Assembly: GCA_015680685.1 (NCBI GenBank)
Contig: MNCI01003606.1
Location: 302,551 to 366,550 of the forward strand
Source: Gnetum montanum
Taxonomy: Eukaryota > Streptophyta > Gnetopsida > Gnetales > Gnetaceae
Direction of reading: 5' to 3'
DNA length: 64,000 bases
Below, one piece after another: positions 34,540 to 46,800 of this stretch. A program made the translations under genes and the position numbers. The notes below the pieces were generated by a model. It was not told the origin of the DNA. It searched no databases and was given only the letters and a program-made list of their open reading frames with translations. Numbering within the stretch: position 1 is the stretch's first letter; every line of letters starts with the position of its first letter.

Positions 34540-35770
34540 ATTAAAACCTTGTCTGAAATGTTATAGCATATGAATGAAACACATGTAACTCATTTTCAAG
34601 GGTTCTTGATTTACACAACCTACAAATGTGCTCTTCTCAAGGGATTTGAATCCATCTTCCACTTTCAATTTTAAGATGATGAGAACTTAAGTGNNNNNNN
34701 NNNNNNNNNNNNNNNNNNNNNNNNNNNNNNNNNNNNNNNNNNNNNNNNNNNNNNNNNNNNNNNNNNNNNNNNNNNNNNNNNNNNNNNNNNNNNNNNNNNN
34801 NNNNNNNNNNNNNNNNNNNNNNNNNNNNNNNNNNNNNNNNNNNNNNNNNNNNNNNNNNNNNNNNNNNNNNNNNNNNNNNNNNNNNNNNNNNTTTACACTC
34901 TTTCAATATCTTTTCAATGTTTAGTATTGAGTCCAAGTCCCCAAACAACACATCCATATAATACAATAGAATAAATGATAGTTTGAAACTTTTATTTTTT
35001 GAGCTTCCCAGCCTAGAGGCCTAAATCCTTACACTTATTTTTGAAAGTGCACAAAGCCTTGAAGCCTCTTGCTATTTTTTCTTTGATGCACTTTCTCCAC
35101 ATGTAATTGTCCATGTAAATGAGATCCAAATATTTAAAAGAATCTACTATTTTCACATTGGTATCTCCAAAATAAAAGTTATACCAAGTATTTCTTGTAC
35201 TCCAAATCACCAATTTGGTTTTATTTACATTCACTTGCAAACAAAATGAATGACAATAATTTTCTAAAGCTTGCAACATATTTTACATACCTTTTACAAT
35301 GATGAAGATTAATGTAACATCATGTGCATATAAAAGAAGATTCACTACTTGGGATCCAATTTTGATAGCATAAATATCTTGCTCATTGCATAATCATTCG
35401 CATTTTATCAATAAAGATATGACAAAGAGTTGGAGAAAGTGAACAACCTTGCTTAACTCCAATTTTTCTTTCGAATTAAAATTTTTTCTCTGAATTGATG
35501 TCTATAATTTCAATAATCACTTGCTCATACAATCTTTGAGTTGCTACAATCAAATTTGAAGGGAGGCCAATTTTATGCAAGTGCAACCATAGTTTTATAC
35601 AGATCACTAAATTGGATGCTTTTGGAAAATCAATAACATAAATAAAAATTTTTTTATTAGGCATTTTTGCATACTCCATGCAAGGTCTAAGAGTAGCTAA
35701 GTGATCAATAGTGAAGTGATTTTGTTTGGAACTTGCTTGACACTTGGCCTTGACTTAGTTACTTTTAGCC
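34540..35770 (-). pseudogene. LINE ORF2 remnant: reverse transcriptase C-terminal half
   Basis: The minus strand reads in order: IDFPKASN (the DF-KAFD motif region, about 35627), GLPSNLIVATQRLY, and IGVKQGCSLSPTLCHIFID (about 35463-35400). LLLYAHDVTLI follows, in which the YADD active site is changed to YAHD, then the VNVNKTKLVI and FKYLDLIY blocks. After these come IIYSIVLYGCVVWGLG and, beyond the N gap, IESGRWIQIP and a CRLCKSRTLENELH zinc-like end. This is the order of non-LTR retrotransposon RT followed by its C-terminal Cys/His region. Frameshifts and stops are present, and the upstream part (palm N-terminus, endonuclease) was not found. Confidence 0.8.
34694..34891. other. assembly gap, 198 N
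   Basis: An unbroken N run inside the LINE remnant. Coding similarity continues on both sides. Confidence 0.99.
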
Positions 35771-36290
35771 TTAGAACTAATTCTCTTTTCTTGTAGAATG
35801 CCCAAAAACCTAGCAAAAAAATGACTCACAACAATTATTCAATAATTTTTAAAATTATTTTTATCCTCCTTTTTATATAACAATATAGCTTTACTAGTTT
35901 TCCAATGTTGATTTAATCCTTGCTATACTCTTAAATAACAATTTTAAAAATTCATAGTACATTAGATCTATATAGAAGAAAGAGTAAAAACCCAATGGTT
36001 TTGGGGATAACTATTTAGGTTGTTATCTTTACAACTAATCCTGAACCTCTTCTTTAGTTAAAAGTTATTAGATAAAAAATTTTAGATGACATGATGACTA
36101 ATGATGGCTATATTCATATAAGAATCAAAATGCAAGAATGAATATAGACATGAATAATTAGACTTGGTAAAAACATGGTGAGCTTCTTGCCCCTTTCTAT
36201 TTTATGATAAGGTTTCATCAAAGGAACTAAGTTTTCTAGAATTATCTTTCCTCCAAGAGGGATTCTAAATTACTTCTAACTTCTTCTACA
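35771..36290. other. AT-rich interval, no recognised gene
   Basis: Minus-strand RT similarity fades above 35770 into stop-ridden DNA; no LINE upstream motif was recognised. Confidence 0.35.
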
Positions 36291-37368
36291 TGTGGATTGA
36301 GAGCTTAGAAGGAGGGTTGAATAAGTTTCCCAATTAAAATTACACCAGCCACATTAACACACCATATTTTACATGGTTTTGCAACTTGGGTACATTCACA
36401 CTCAGAGGGTAGAATCCATGGACACCCTTGGACTTTGTTTCTTAAAAATGTGGTTTGAAGGGCACCTCACCTTGTACAAGCTTTGAGCTCCACTTTGGAG
36501 TGTTTCATCCCTATGAAACCACTCAACCCCACAAGGTCCCAACAAGCTCAAAATGTGGTTTCAAGGATCCCATAACCTTTACAAAATTGAGCTCTGCTCT
36601 GGAGTGTTTTGATGTTGCAAAACCACTTAATCTTGCAGGATCTTGAGAAGCTCAATATAGATGTCTTCTCACAAGAAGCACATCAACCCTGAAGGACTAC
36701 AAGAAAGAGAGAAAAGAAGAAGGAAAGACTGTAACTAAATTTATAGGTTCTTGTACTTGAATCTCAATACAAATTAAAATCAAGAAAATGGTGTTACAAT
36801 GAGGAGCAAGAATAGAATTGCATAGAATAAACAATGAGAAGCTTATGTGTAAACAGTGCTTGCACAATTTCCAAGATTTTAACATCATCTTATAGCCTTG
36901 GAGTTTTTGAAAGATTCTTAGAATTCGTGCAACGACTATCAAACTGCTAGTGTAGACATCTACTTCGAAGTTGGGATGTCTAACTAAGATTGGTTTTTAT
37001 TCAGGAGAGATGTCTCACTAATAGATGGAACATCTATAAGGAGACATATACTATTGCAGATAGATGTCTACTATTTTTCAAAGACATCTCCTCAACCTTT
37101 GAGCTATGACTTTTGAGGCTTTCTCTTGTTAATTTACATTCTTGGTAGTCCTTGGAGCATCTTCATTTGATTTGTAGTCTTCATTTTTGTCCATGCTTTC
37201 ATCTTTCCCATATAGTCTTCATTTCGACATCAAGCCGTATCTCTTGTTTCCTTGAATTCTCAAATCTCATTGTGGAGTCCTTGTTCATGTCTTGCAAAAT
37301 CAGTATCCACCACAAACATTCTATTTTCTCTATTTTCTTGAAGGTTTTGACATACTAAAAGGTTAACA
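36291..37368 (-). repeat. Copia LTR, minus orientation (LTR family 2)
   Basis: Matches 52464-53602 (reverse complement) and 55843-56986 throughout: TAGAAGG near one end, repeated GCTC-A-TTTGGAGTGTTT/CCCAC blocks, AGATGTCT repeats, and TTGAAGGTTTTGACAT before the other end. On the minus strand it begins TGTTAACC. The adjacent 37369-37380 reads AAATGGGAAGAT, the polypurine tract, which makes this the 3' LTR of a minus-strand element. Confidence 0.82.
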
Positions 37369-37430
37369 ATCTTCCCATTTTTGGTGATGTTCAAAACTTA
37401 AGAAAATGGATTAGTGCATATTATGACATA
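37369..37430 (-). other. Copia polypurine tract and pre-PPT sequence
   Basis: The region CATTTTTGGTGATGTTCAAA (minus strand TTTGAACATCACCAAAAATG) is nearly the same as 52436-52463 before the plus-strand Copia 3' LTR, so the internal end of the element is preserved here. Confidence 0.7.
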
Positions 37431-37794
37431 AACTTTAAATAATAGTAAACAATAAAAACACTTAAGATGTATAAATTCTAATAACAACCAAAGGGTATCG
37501 CTCATGACAATAGGTTCAAAAAGAAACAAGAGATCTCTGGAAACTATCCAAGGGCCAACCCGTCTCTACAACATAGTAGATGAATCCATATACAAAGGGC
37601 ATAAAGTTCACAAACATCTATCCAAGCATATCACATACAGAAGCCATAGCATACTGTTGCTATCTGTAATCATCCACAACATACAAATGTATACTGCCCA
37701 TAGATAATCCATAAAATAGTCCACAAAATATTCAAAAATTCTTCTCATTTTTGGACATCACCTAAATGGAGGGGCCAACTAAGGACTCTAATCA

Positions 37795-38110
37795 CTAATA
37801 AGTAGCCTCATCAAACTCCTCAGACTCCTCAGTAGCCTCATCAGAATCCTCATTAGAAGCATCAACTACATGCGAAGGCATATAGGTCTCATCATCATCA
37901 TCATTGCTAGTGCTAGCATTGGTACTAGAAACATCCTGCTCATCATCATCATCAAAAGAAGGAACATGGACTAGAGCCCTCATGGGATGAAGCTTCACCT
38001 AGAATTGGGATGAAGCAAGTGGATGAGATGGGACCTATTGAGAAGATGAGGATGTGCCCTTTCTCTAATAAGTGATGGGGTTCCCTAGTCTCATCTGAGA
38101 AGAAGGCCCA
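37795..38110 (-). pseudogene. degenerate ORF with acidic tail, unknown
   Basis: The minus frame reads MRLGNPITY (about 38099), then through TAG stops at apparent Gln/Trp codons into LHPMRALVHVPS. It ends in a highly acidic tail (FDDDDEQ, SNDDDDETY, EESEEFDEATY) with a stop at about 37795. Its place between a Copia 3' LTR and the start of copy B means it could be an extra ORF of either, or a fragment of another transposon. I do not recognise the family. Confidence 0.4.
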
Positions 38111-38511
38111 AAAATGCTCTCCATGGCTTACTACTCAAAAGTCTGTGAAGCATGATCATGAAGATGAGAATTAGGTCCAAGCTACATGGGATTAGGAATC
38201 TCCACCTAGACTCATGTTGGTGGTGCATCAAACCCCTCAGAATTAGATGCATTTCCTAAGTCATATGCTTGAGAAGGTCCAACAACTATTGAGAGTCTAG
38301 TTGGGCCTAGACATTCCTCTCACTATTTGATATGGAAGGAGTGGTGATCTTCTTAAATTTTTATCCATTAAGAGGAAGAGTTACTTCAACTATGTCCATT
38401 CTCTTATGAAGGTAAGATAGGTTCTTGCCAATCATCCCAATAGTACAAGAAAAGGGCCTAAGTAGCTTTTTCTAAGAGGATCTCACATGGTTGCTTGTTG
38501 TAATAATTTTG

Positions 38512-38528
38512 TGGTGCTAGAAGGAGGG
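38512..38528 (+). other. primer-binding site of copy B
   Basis: TGGTGCTAGAAGGAGGG, matching the copy A and C sites with one or two changes. Confidence 0.6.
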
Positions 38529-39422
38529 CCTCTGCCCAAATTCCATGTCTAAACCTGTTACTAGTCTGATAGCATTGCCTAGTATTGCCTAAAAATTTAA
38601 TATTTCATTTTCAAACTCTGTTAACACCTTTTTGGCTACAAAACCAATGCTACCACTCATTCCCCCTACCTCCAAAACTCAATGTTGAGGTTGCAAGTGC
38701 ATTTGAATTTTGAAAAATTTCACTGTAGTTGCTACAAATTTCAAAGTCAATGTTGGATTTTTTCTAAAACCTTTTTTCCTTTTCATTGCAAGATTTTCCA
38801 AGTAGGTTAGCATTGGTGATTCCATCATACAAATCTTCCCCTCCTTGTTGTGAAGGTTTCCTAGCAGGGTCAACATTGGCAATTTTCCAAAACCTTACCT
38901 TTGGAAAAAATCAAAGTTTTCATTCTATTTTTAGCCAAACCAAAGTTTCCTAAAGTAAGCCCCCTTCTACCAATGTTGTAAAGAAAGGTGTAGGATTTTC
39001 CATTTTACCCCTTTTCTTTTTTCTTTTTCTTCTCAGCATTGGTGTGGCTGGCTAGTCTAGTGTGGTTTGGATTTGATACCCACCTTTTGCTATTTTAAGT
39101 AAAGGAGTATACCCGCTCAAACAACTATCTACTATTTATAGCCCATAACCACTTTCTAGCCATTTTCATCCTTTTTAGCCTTCCATCAACTCCACTTTCT
39201 GGAATTTTCACATTTATTCATCATTTTACAACCTTTTAAAGTCATTTTAGCTTTTTTTATCATTTTTTTCAGCCAATCGACTATCCTATCCTTTAACTTC
39301 ACTAACAATGCATCCAACCAACAAGTTGTGAGGGTATATGATCCTAAGGACCTTGTTGTAATTGAATGTAGATAGTCCTTGCGGCTTAGAGGATGAAGTC
39401 CTAAATTCTCAATCATAAATGA

Positions 39423-41700
39423 AGATCATTACAACTTCATTTATGTCAAGATTCAGGCTAGCATGCTAATTTCTCGCATGAAAGTAGAAGCCAAGAGGAA
39501 GTATGAACTCATACATCATGATGGAAATGAGTATATTCCTTCCCCATATGATCAAATACCCCTCACTGAATCCTATGCACATGTTCTATCTCAATTAATT
39601 GAGTTAGATGAGGTAGATGGGAAGGCTAGATTGGATGAGTAGCATGAGGAGGAGGATGAGTTTAGGGTAGAATCTGAACATGAAAACATCCTAGGTGGAC
39701 TATTTTAACAAGAAACCCCCAAGGCCACAGTGCCTACCTTCACTTTCCTTGTCTCCTTCATGGAACAAATGTCCCACTCTTCCACCCCTTATTACTTGAC
39801 CATGTTCAAACCCACACCATTTATAATTGCATACCAAGCATAATCAGTGTCACAATCCATAACATTTCATTTGTCCTACAATTTGCTACCTAACCTCAGT
39901 CAGTGCAACCATCATCTATGGTAGTCATCACCACCAACCCTCTGACCATCTAGATAGGGTCAACTATAGGAGCCTACGTAACCTAGGGGTCACATACCCC
40001 TTTCATCCTATTTGTGCCCAAAATATTAGCATAAACCTCTTTTTCTTTGTTTGGCATGTCCACTACCATGATGACACAACCTCTTCCCTTAGTTCCAGAA
40101 TTGATAGCCAAGCCAAAAGCATCCCAACAAATACCATAGTCCTTTGTGAAAACCTTGCAACTAGCAACGGCATCCCAAGGTTTTGATCAGGCCTTCTAGA
40201 TGATTCAGGACCTAACCAAAGAGTTAAAGAGGCTCAAGGCCTCTACATCACAAACCATTAAAATCATAGAATTTTATCAAGATGACCCCATCAGTCTTGT
40301 GATCCCATATTTAACTCTTCCCCCTTAGTCTCTTTATTCCTTAGTTCATGAAGTATAATGGTGAAGGTGACCTAGACTTAGATCTCATAACCTTCTACTC
40401 CAAGTACTTGTTGTTACAAGCCTAGCCACACATGATCATCAGAATATTCCTTATGTTCCTTATAGGGAAAGCACTCAATTGGTATCATGCGCTACCAAGA
40501 GGATCTATATCCTCTCTTAAAGACTTGATCACATAATTTTTTAACTGCTTTAAGTACAACTTGAAGTCTTACACCACCCTTGACCAACTAGTGAAGGTCA
40601 AGTAGGGACCTCTTAAACTAGTATAAAAGTTCATCCAATGATGGAACAATATTCTTAACAAGATACCAGAGCCAATAGTTGAAACACATTGATTAGCTAT
40701 TTTTAAGGGGATAGTTAATGATTTCATTAAGTCTAAACTATACTACCTTGATCCATGATTACTAAGTCAAGCCCTCTCCCAAACTAAAAACATAGAGGAT
40801 GTTGTGAAGGCTAGCCATAATCCTACCTATGTGGCATATAAGAATCAACACACATGAAGGGAAAAAGAGAGGGGTACGTAGAATAATGTGAAAATGGAAA
40901 TAGTGTCCAAAGAAACAAAGATGACCAATCAAGGGCCAAGAACCAATCAACCCAAGGTCATTGTTAACAACCAAAACAATCAACCCTCAACATCTGGGGC
41001 CACTGCATCAACTACCTCTAGACATAGCTCTGAGAGGAAGAACAGGATGTAATACACTTGATTACCTTTGAAACCATTTGAGCTCTTAGATGAATTGTTG
41101 AAGAGTGGGAGGATCCAATACAAGTAGTTGACTAAAATGCTCACAAGAGGCATGAGATGCTATCTGAAATAGCTACGGACCCCACCTAAGCAACAAAAGA
41201 TGACCCTTAGGTACCTAAGTATTTCAAGCTCAACTACTTTTGCCTTGCACTAAAGGATGACCTACAAAAGATGATAGATAGGGGTGAGTTGGTTCTAGAT
41301 GCTTCTAACCTTGTCTAACCTCAAAACTAGTCAATGCATGTGTACAAAGACACATTGAACATCAACAGCAACTCATACATTATATCGGTGCTTAATGTTA
41401 ATGACAATCAAAGACTTGCAAGGGAACCATTCATGATTCAAGTACCCCCTTGCAATGAAAGGGGCTCTTTAGCTTCCACCATCTCAAGACCCCATTTTTT
41501 TGTAAGGATACCACCACTAATACCTGCCAAGTAGCCTTTTGTCATTAGGGTACCCTAGCATGTTACTATTAAGCTTGCCCCTATGATCAAACACTCACCC
41601 CTCATGGTTGCTAATGCTATTGCCTCTTCCTCATGAACAACCGATGATAACCAAAAGGACTCAACCAACTAGTGGAAGAAGCCTAAGCAAAAGCCTAACA
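39423..41700 (+). pseudogene. gag: Gypsy gag of copy B, broken
   Basis: The N-terminal shared block is HYNFIYVKIQ ... NEYIPSPYDQ (about 39430-39560). After a Pro/Thr-rich linker the capsid core (40270-40850) shows IIRIFLMFLIGKALNWYHAL, CFKYNL and IVNDFIKSKLYYLDP. The Trp before PHMI is TAG (40423) and the Gln in the FIQ helix is TAA (40624), against sense codons in copy A. The zinc knuckle region (about 41210-41290) has a deletion that removes its first Cys-His part but keeps LALKDDLQKMIDRGE. Several frameshifts are present. It lies downstream of the copy B priming site, as gag should. Confidence 0.75.
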
Positions 41701-42089
41701 ACAAGGATGACAAGCAGGCCAAGGCATGAAAGGAAGTGGACCTGCCGAAGCCCACTCCCCTATCATTAGTACCCATGACCTCATCAACCTAGGCCACTTC
41801 AACAAGAAAACCATGGGAGGACCCTAAGAGACAAGAGAAAAAGAAAGAGGACAAGCCACAACAATAACCACCAAAACATGAGGTGCACATCTTGAAACAC
41901 ATGGAAGACGTTAAGTACAATTGGAACGACAAGTCCTCAGCCAACAATAAAAACTTCCTAAGTGCAATGGGGTAGGTCAAGTAGTCTCTTAAATAGAAAA
42001 CACAACCTTGAGCCTTTAGGACCTAGTTATGAATTCTACTACATGTTGTGAAGCACTAGTCAAGATGTTGAATTCCATCCCCATTAGTG

Positions 42090-42900
42090 AGGACATTCCC
42101 ACTAATGAAGAATCCATCCATCCTGTGATGGTTCCTTCCTCACCTAAGAAGATAAAATCAACATCATTGGTGTTTTGAAATAGCATAATTAAAACTAGTC
42201 CCCAAAATGGAAAAGTAACCAAGGCTCCTCTTTTCATCCCAATATGGGTAGATCAATACAAGGTGCATCGAGTGCATGTGGACGATGGGGCTACAACGAA
42301 CATCATTCCATGCACCATAGTTGAACATTTAGGCTAGATAGAACAAATATAGCATACAATAATATCAACACTTAAGTCCTTTAACAAATCATGGGTTATT
42401 GTTAAGGGGTCAATCTTCTTAGACTTTATGGTAGGGAAGCAATTCCCCATAATCGCTAATTTCTTAGTGTTAGAGAAGATACCAAGATTCAACCTTATCC
42501 TGGGAAGACCTTGGTTGGCTCAACTGTGAGCTATATCTTCACCTATCCATCAAGAAATTCATCTTCCTTATGAGGGAGGTAAAATTATCATCCATGGTGA
42601 TAACATAGTTCCCCTCATGTTAACAACATGAATATAGAGCAGGGGCCTAAAGTGGAGTTTGAAGAAGAAACTCCCAACCACAAATTTAAGCAACCTGAGA
42701 GAGTGAGGAAAGCCAAAAACAATGATGAGTAGGGAGACATACTATGGAGAGAGATCCCCTTTAACATCATCAATGAAGAGGATAGAGAGAACAAGCGTGT
42801 ATAAAATAGTCCATATATGTTTCCTAATCTCTCAAAGATTAGGAAACACTTGCACAAGCAATGTACATCCTTGATCCTTCCACCCTATGCCCTTGTGACC
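42090..42900 (+). pseudogene. aspartic protease of copy B and conserved ORF end
   Basis: The active site is VDDGATTNIIP, with Asp-Gly at 42284-42289. The second half FNLILGRPWLAQL follows at about 42492-42530, then the SPIHQEIHLPYEGG segment. The post-protease tail has a WREIPFNI motif and a KIRKHLHKQC end, matching the ORF ends of A and C. There is no RT beyond. The frame is interrupted in places, for example a stop between the two halves, but the catalytic motif survives. Confidence 0.75.
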
Positions 42901-43139
42901 TTGTAGCCATATGTACTCATAGCTAGTTAGCCTAGTTTATATTTTGCATATTTATGACATTTTATTTACTTTATTTTAGTCTTTCTATCACAAGTTTTCT
43001 TTTGTTCACATTTTTATTAAAACCTCTTTCTTTTCTTTTTTAGCATGATATAAATTACAAAAATGTTAGAAAAATTTTTAAACTAGAAAAACCCATGAAA
43101 ATTTTTAAAATATAAAACAATCAAAAAATATGTTTTCCT

Positions 43140-43525
43140 TTGTGCACCATAGGGCCCACCATGACTTAAAACTAGAAAAATTGTAAGACTTTATATGGCC
43201 TAAATCTAGCAACATTGTAAGGCCCACCATGGCCTAAAACTAACAACATCAGAGGGCCTATCATGACCTAAAACTAGCAACATTGTAGGGTCTACCATGG
43301 CCTAAAACTAGCAAGAACACCATAGCCTACTATGACCTTAAATTGGCAATATGGACCATCATGGCCATGGTCTAAAGTTAGCAAGCTAACTCAACATCAT
43401 AGGGCCTACCATGGGCTAAAACTGGCAAACTAACTAACCACTAGGGCTCACCATGGCCTAAAACTAGCAAGCATCATTTGGCTTTCCATGACCTAAAACT
43501 AACAAGAATCCTTTTACCTTATCAT
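43140..43525 (+). repeat. tandem repeat block of copy B (CCATGGCCTAAAACTAGCAA)
   Basis: About ten units of roughly 30-40 bp with core CCATGGCCTAAAACTAGCAA, for example at 43228, 43298 and 43450. It sits in the same place as in copy A, between the protease ORF and the 3' end of the antisense gene. The flanks (42910-43140, 43526-43815) hold no recognised coding sequence. Confidence 0.82.
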
Positions 43526-43817
43526 GACATTATAGCCAAGATAACCAATGTAGCCACTTACAACTTTTGCAAGATTAAAACCATGAAAACATAAAGCCAT
43601 GATAAACCAGAACACTAAAATAATATAGGAAAAACTTAAAAAAAACTTAAAATTTTAAAAGTTTACAACATGTATAGCCATAGCTACATTATGTGGCAAA
43701 ATGTTCAAAAAATAAACAATAACAATAAATTTAGAATGTCTAAAACTAAAATTATGTCTAACACTAGTCATCAACATCAACAACAATAAAATATCATGTG
43801 ATTAATCAACAAAATAA

Positions 43818-46800
43818 CTAAAAATGGGCAACTAGAGTAGGAGGTGATGGATCATCCCCACCCTCACCATTAGGACCACCTATGTCTTCTAGTGCCTAAA
43901 ACATAACAATATAAAGCCAATAAATAATCAATGCATCACAAAGATAAGCCTATAACTTAAATGAAATAAAAAATAATAAAAATAAAAAAAAATATATCAA
44001 ACCTATGAGAAATTAGGCTCAATGAACTCTAAGGGAAGATGCTAAAGACCAATCTCCAAGCAATGGAGAATCTGGTCTTCTATCATGTTGGCCTAGTGAA
44101 AATCCCCAAGATTAATGCCTATGAGGATGTTTATCTCATACACGCTAGTCTAAGTGGGTAGATCCCATGACACCATAGCCATAAATAACTCACCTGTAGT
44201 TGTAGTGAGATGAGGAGTAGGAGATTTAGCCACTATGAGAGTGCTTTCAAAAAGCTTGTAAGCACTCTCAACCTAAATCCCCTTGATGAACAACTCCATC
44301 TTTCACCAATTAATTGTCTCCTCCTTAAGCCACTTGTGGTATGCCTCCCGATCAGCCTTGTACTTTCTTTTATGGTCCTTTTATGTCAAGCCCCACTATA
44401 TAACCTAGGCATAATAGTCTTTCTAGTCCTTGGCTTTTTGAGAGATGAGATCCATCTACATTCATTGCTCTGCCATCTCCCTGGAAAGTGCCACCTTGTC
44501 ATGGATGATGTTCTAGTAGTGAGGCCATATGATCTATTTAGTTCATAGGTTTTTTATGTTAGCCACTTGGGCTTCCACAAAGGCCTTACGATCTTGGAGA
44601 TTAGTGATCATCCATGCCTCGCATTGGATCTCCTCCTTCAAGGCCACAACTTGTTCTCATATGGACTCATTGGACCTTTGGAATTCCCTCAAAGGTTTTG
44701 CACAAAAAACTACAAGATTAGTGGAAATTTTGTATAATTTTCATGGCACATTCTCTACCTTAGTAGGGAGCTTTGGCAAGGATTCAAACTTCATGTCATG
44801 GCTTAGGTCCCATGCAACTGATGGCACTATAAACAATACATAACCACAAATATAACCATAAGCATAATCCACAACCTAACCAAGTATACCTCTACAACAT
44901 AGCAAAATGACTACGACAAGTAGACATAGTTCTTACCAATCTTGGGTGCAACCTATTGCAACTGATTGCTAATGTCCTTGGCCATCCTATGCATGAAATC
45001 CATCTTATCTAGGACCTCTACCCATGGTTTCATGTGAAACATAGGGGTAGGGGATACAACCTATGGCTTAGGAACCACAACAAACATAACAATCATCAAA
45101 CGATTTGAACAAAAATCAAAAAAAAAAAAACCATAATAAGTAGCACAAGGGGTATGCATACCTAAAACCTTCTCCTCATTTGGGATCATATCTAGGGGCT
45201 TTTAGGTAGTGGCTCACTGAATAGGACATCCAAATCATCTAGATCGATGTTGGCCAGCCCTTCAGCCTCATGCTCCTACAAGAGTACCTTCTCTGCATGC
45301 CTTCATTCCTCCTTTGCTATAGCATCCGCATGCCTATGCTCCTTCTCCACAGTGGTAGCTTTGGCTATCATGTCTTAATGCTTATATGTAGCCATGATTT
45401 ATAAAAAAAGTTAGCACATGAAATAACCATATAGTTAAAGCATAAAACATAGAATGACCAAGTAGAAAAGCATAGTTAAAATGTACCTGTGACGACCTGA
45501 TGTGACTTATTAAGCTTCAACTTGAGCTTCTTTAGGAAGGGATACTCTACTACTAGTGGTGCTTCCTATAATGGCCTTTTTAGCTTGGCTTTGGCTACCC
45601 TATCAGCCTCTACACACAACTCTTGGGCCTTCCTAACATTAGCTAGCATAGTGAGAGGCTCCACCCCCATGTTGCCAGGGGAAGCACACCACCTACCACT
45701 AACTCCCTTATTGATCATAGACATTGATTTTCCCACATCCTTTTGTGGATTTTTGACATGCATGGTTTGATAAATATGCTTTATCCAAGGCCTAGAGAGT
45801 TGGTTTGGGTCCTAGCACATCCATCATCCATTTTTCCTTACCACCACGAACTCTATGAATTTGTTAAAATATGCCATGAAAAATGCATAATGCATGTGGC
45901 ATATTATAGAGAAATCCTCATGGAGTTTGAGGATTTCCTCTCACATCCCCATAGCTAGATGAGTGGCCCTGTTGAATAGAGCATCCTTTGTTAGAACCTT
46001 TGTAAAGACCCATGCTTTTGCAATGCTAATCACCTTCTTTTGTGATAGCAACTTAGGAAAGACATTAATTTGAATAAGGGACATGAATCCCTTACTTTAG
46101 AAAGGTAGAAATCATTTATAGTCAACCCAAAATGGCCACAATGAGCACCCAACCATGCCCCAAACTCCTTGCGGTGGACTACCTCCTTTGTTGCTTTGGT
46201 GATAACTTTTATCCCTTTAGAGAAAATACTAAATAAGTCATGGAAGGTTGTCTCACTGATAGGTATGGTGATCATCAGACCTCAAACTATGGTTCTATAC
46301 TACTTGGCTCCTATGTCGAAGGAGTTAATCAGGTTCAACATCTCAATAATAGGAACAAAAGGGCTAGGTGCCATGAAGACATCAAGAAAACCTAAATGGG
46401 AAATATTTTCTTGGATGTCCCTAGGTGTACTCTCCCTCAACCATCATTGCATTGGGTCCACCTTATAATATTTCAAGATGAGACTCTCCTTAGGGCATCG
46501 TAAAATAGATAAGGTGATCTCAAAAGAGGTAGAAGGTCTTGAAAGGTAACAACAAAGGCTTAGCATAAGCATATGCACATATAGTAAAGCCAAGTTATAA
46601 CAAAATACTATATACAAGTTATAACCACAAAACACTTAAGACCTAAGTAGCCATATAAAATATTAGATATAACATAGCAAACCATCCTTGTTCTTACCTT
46701 TCTTCTTCTTGTTTGGTGAGGCTTGTGTAGAAGTCCTAGCAGTAACATCCTTCTCCTTAATGCAATTGGGAGCCACCCAGTCGCTATGTGCTATTTTAGA

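Noticed and set aside
34691-34924. Open frames made mostly of X across the N gap
   Set aside because: Produced by the unknown bases; only the flanking LINE RT similarity is real.
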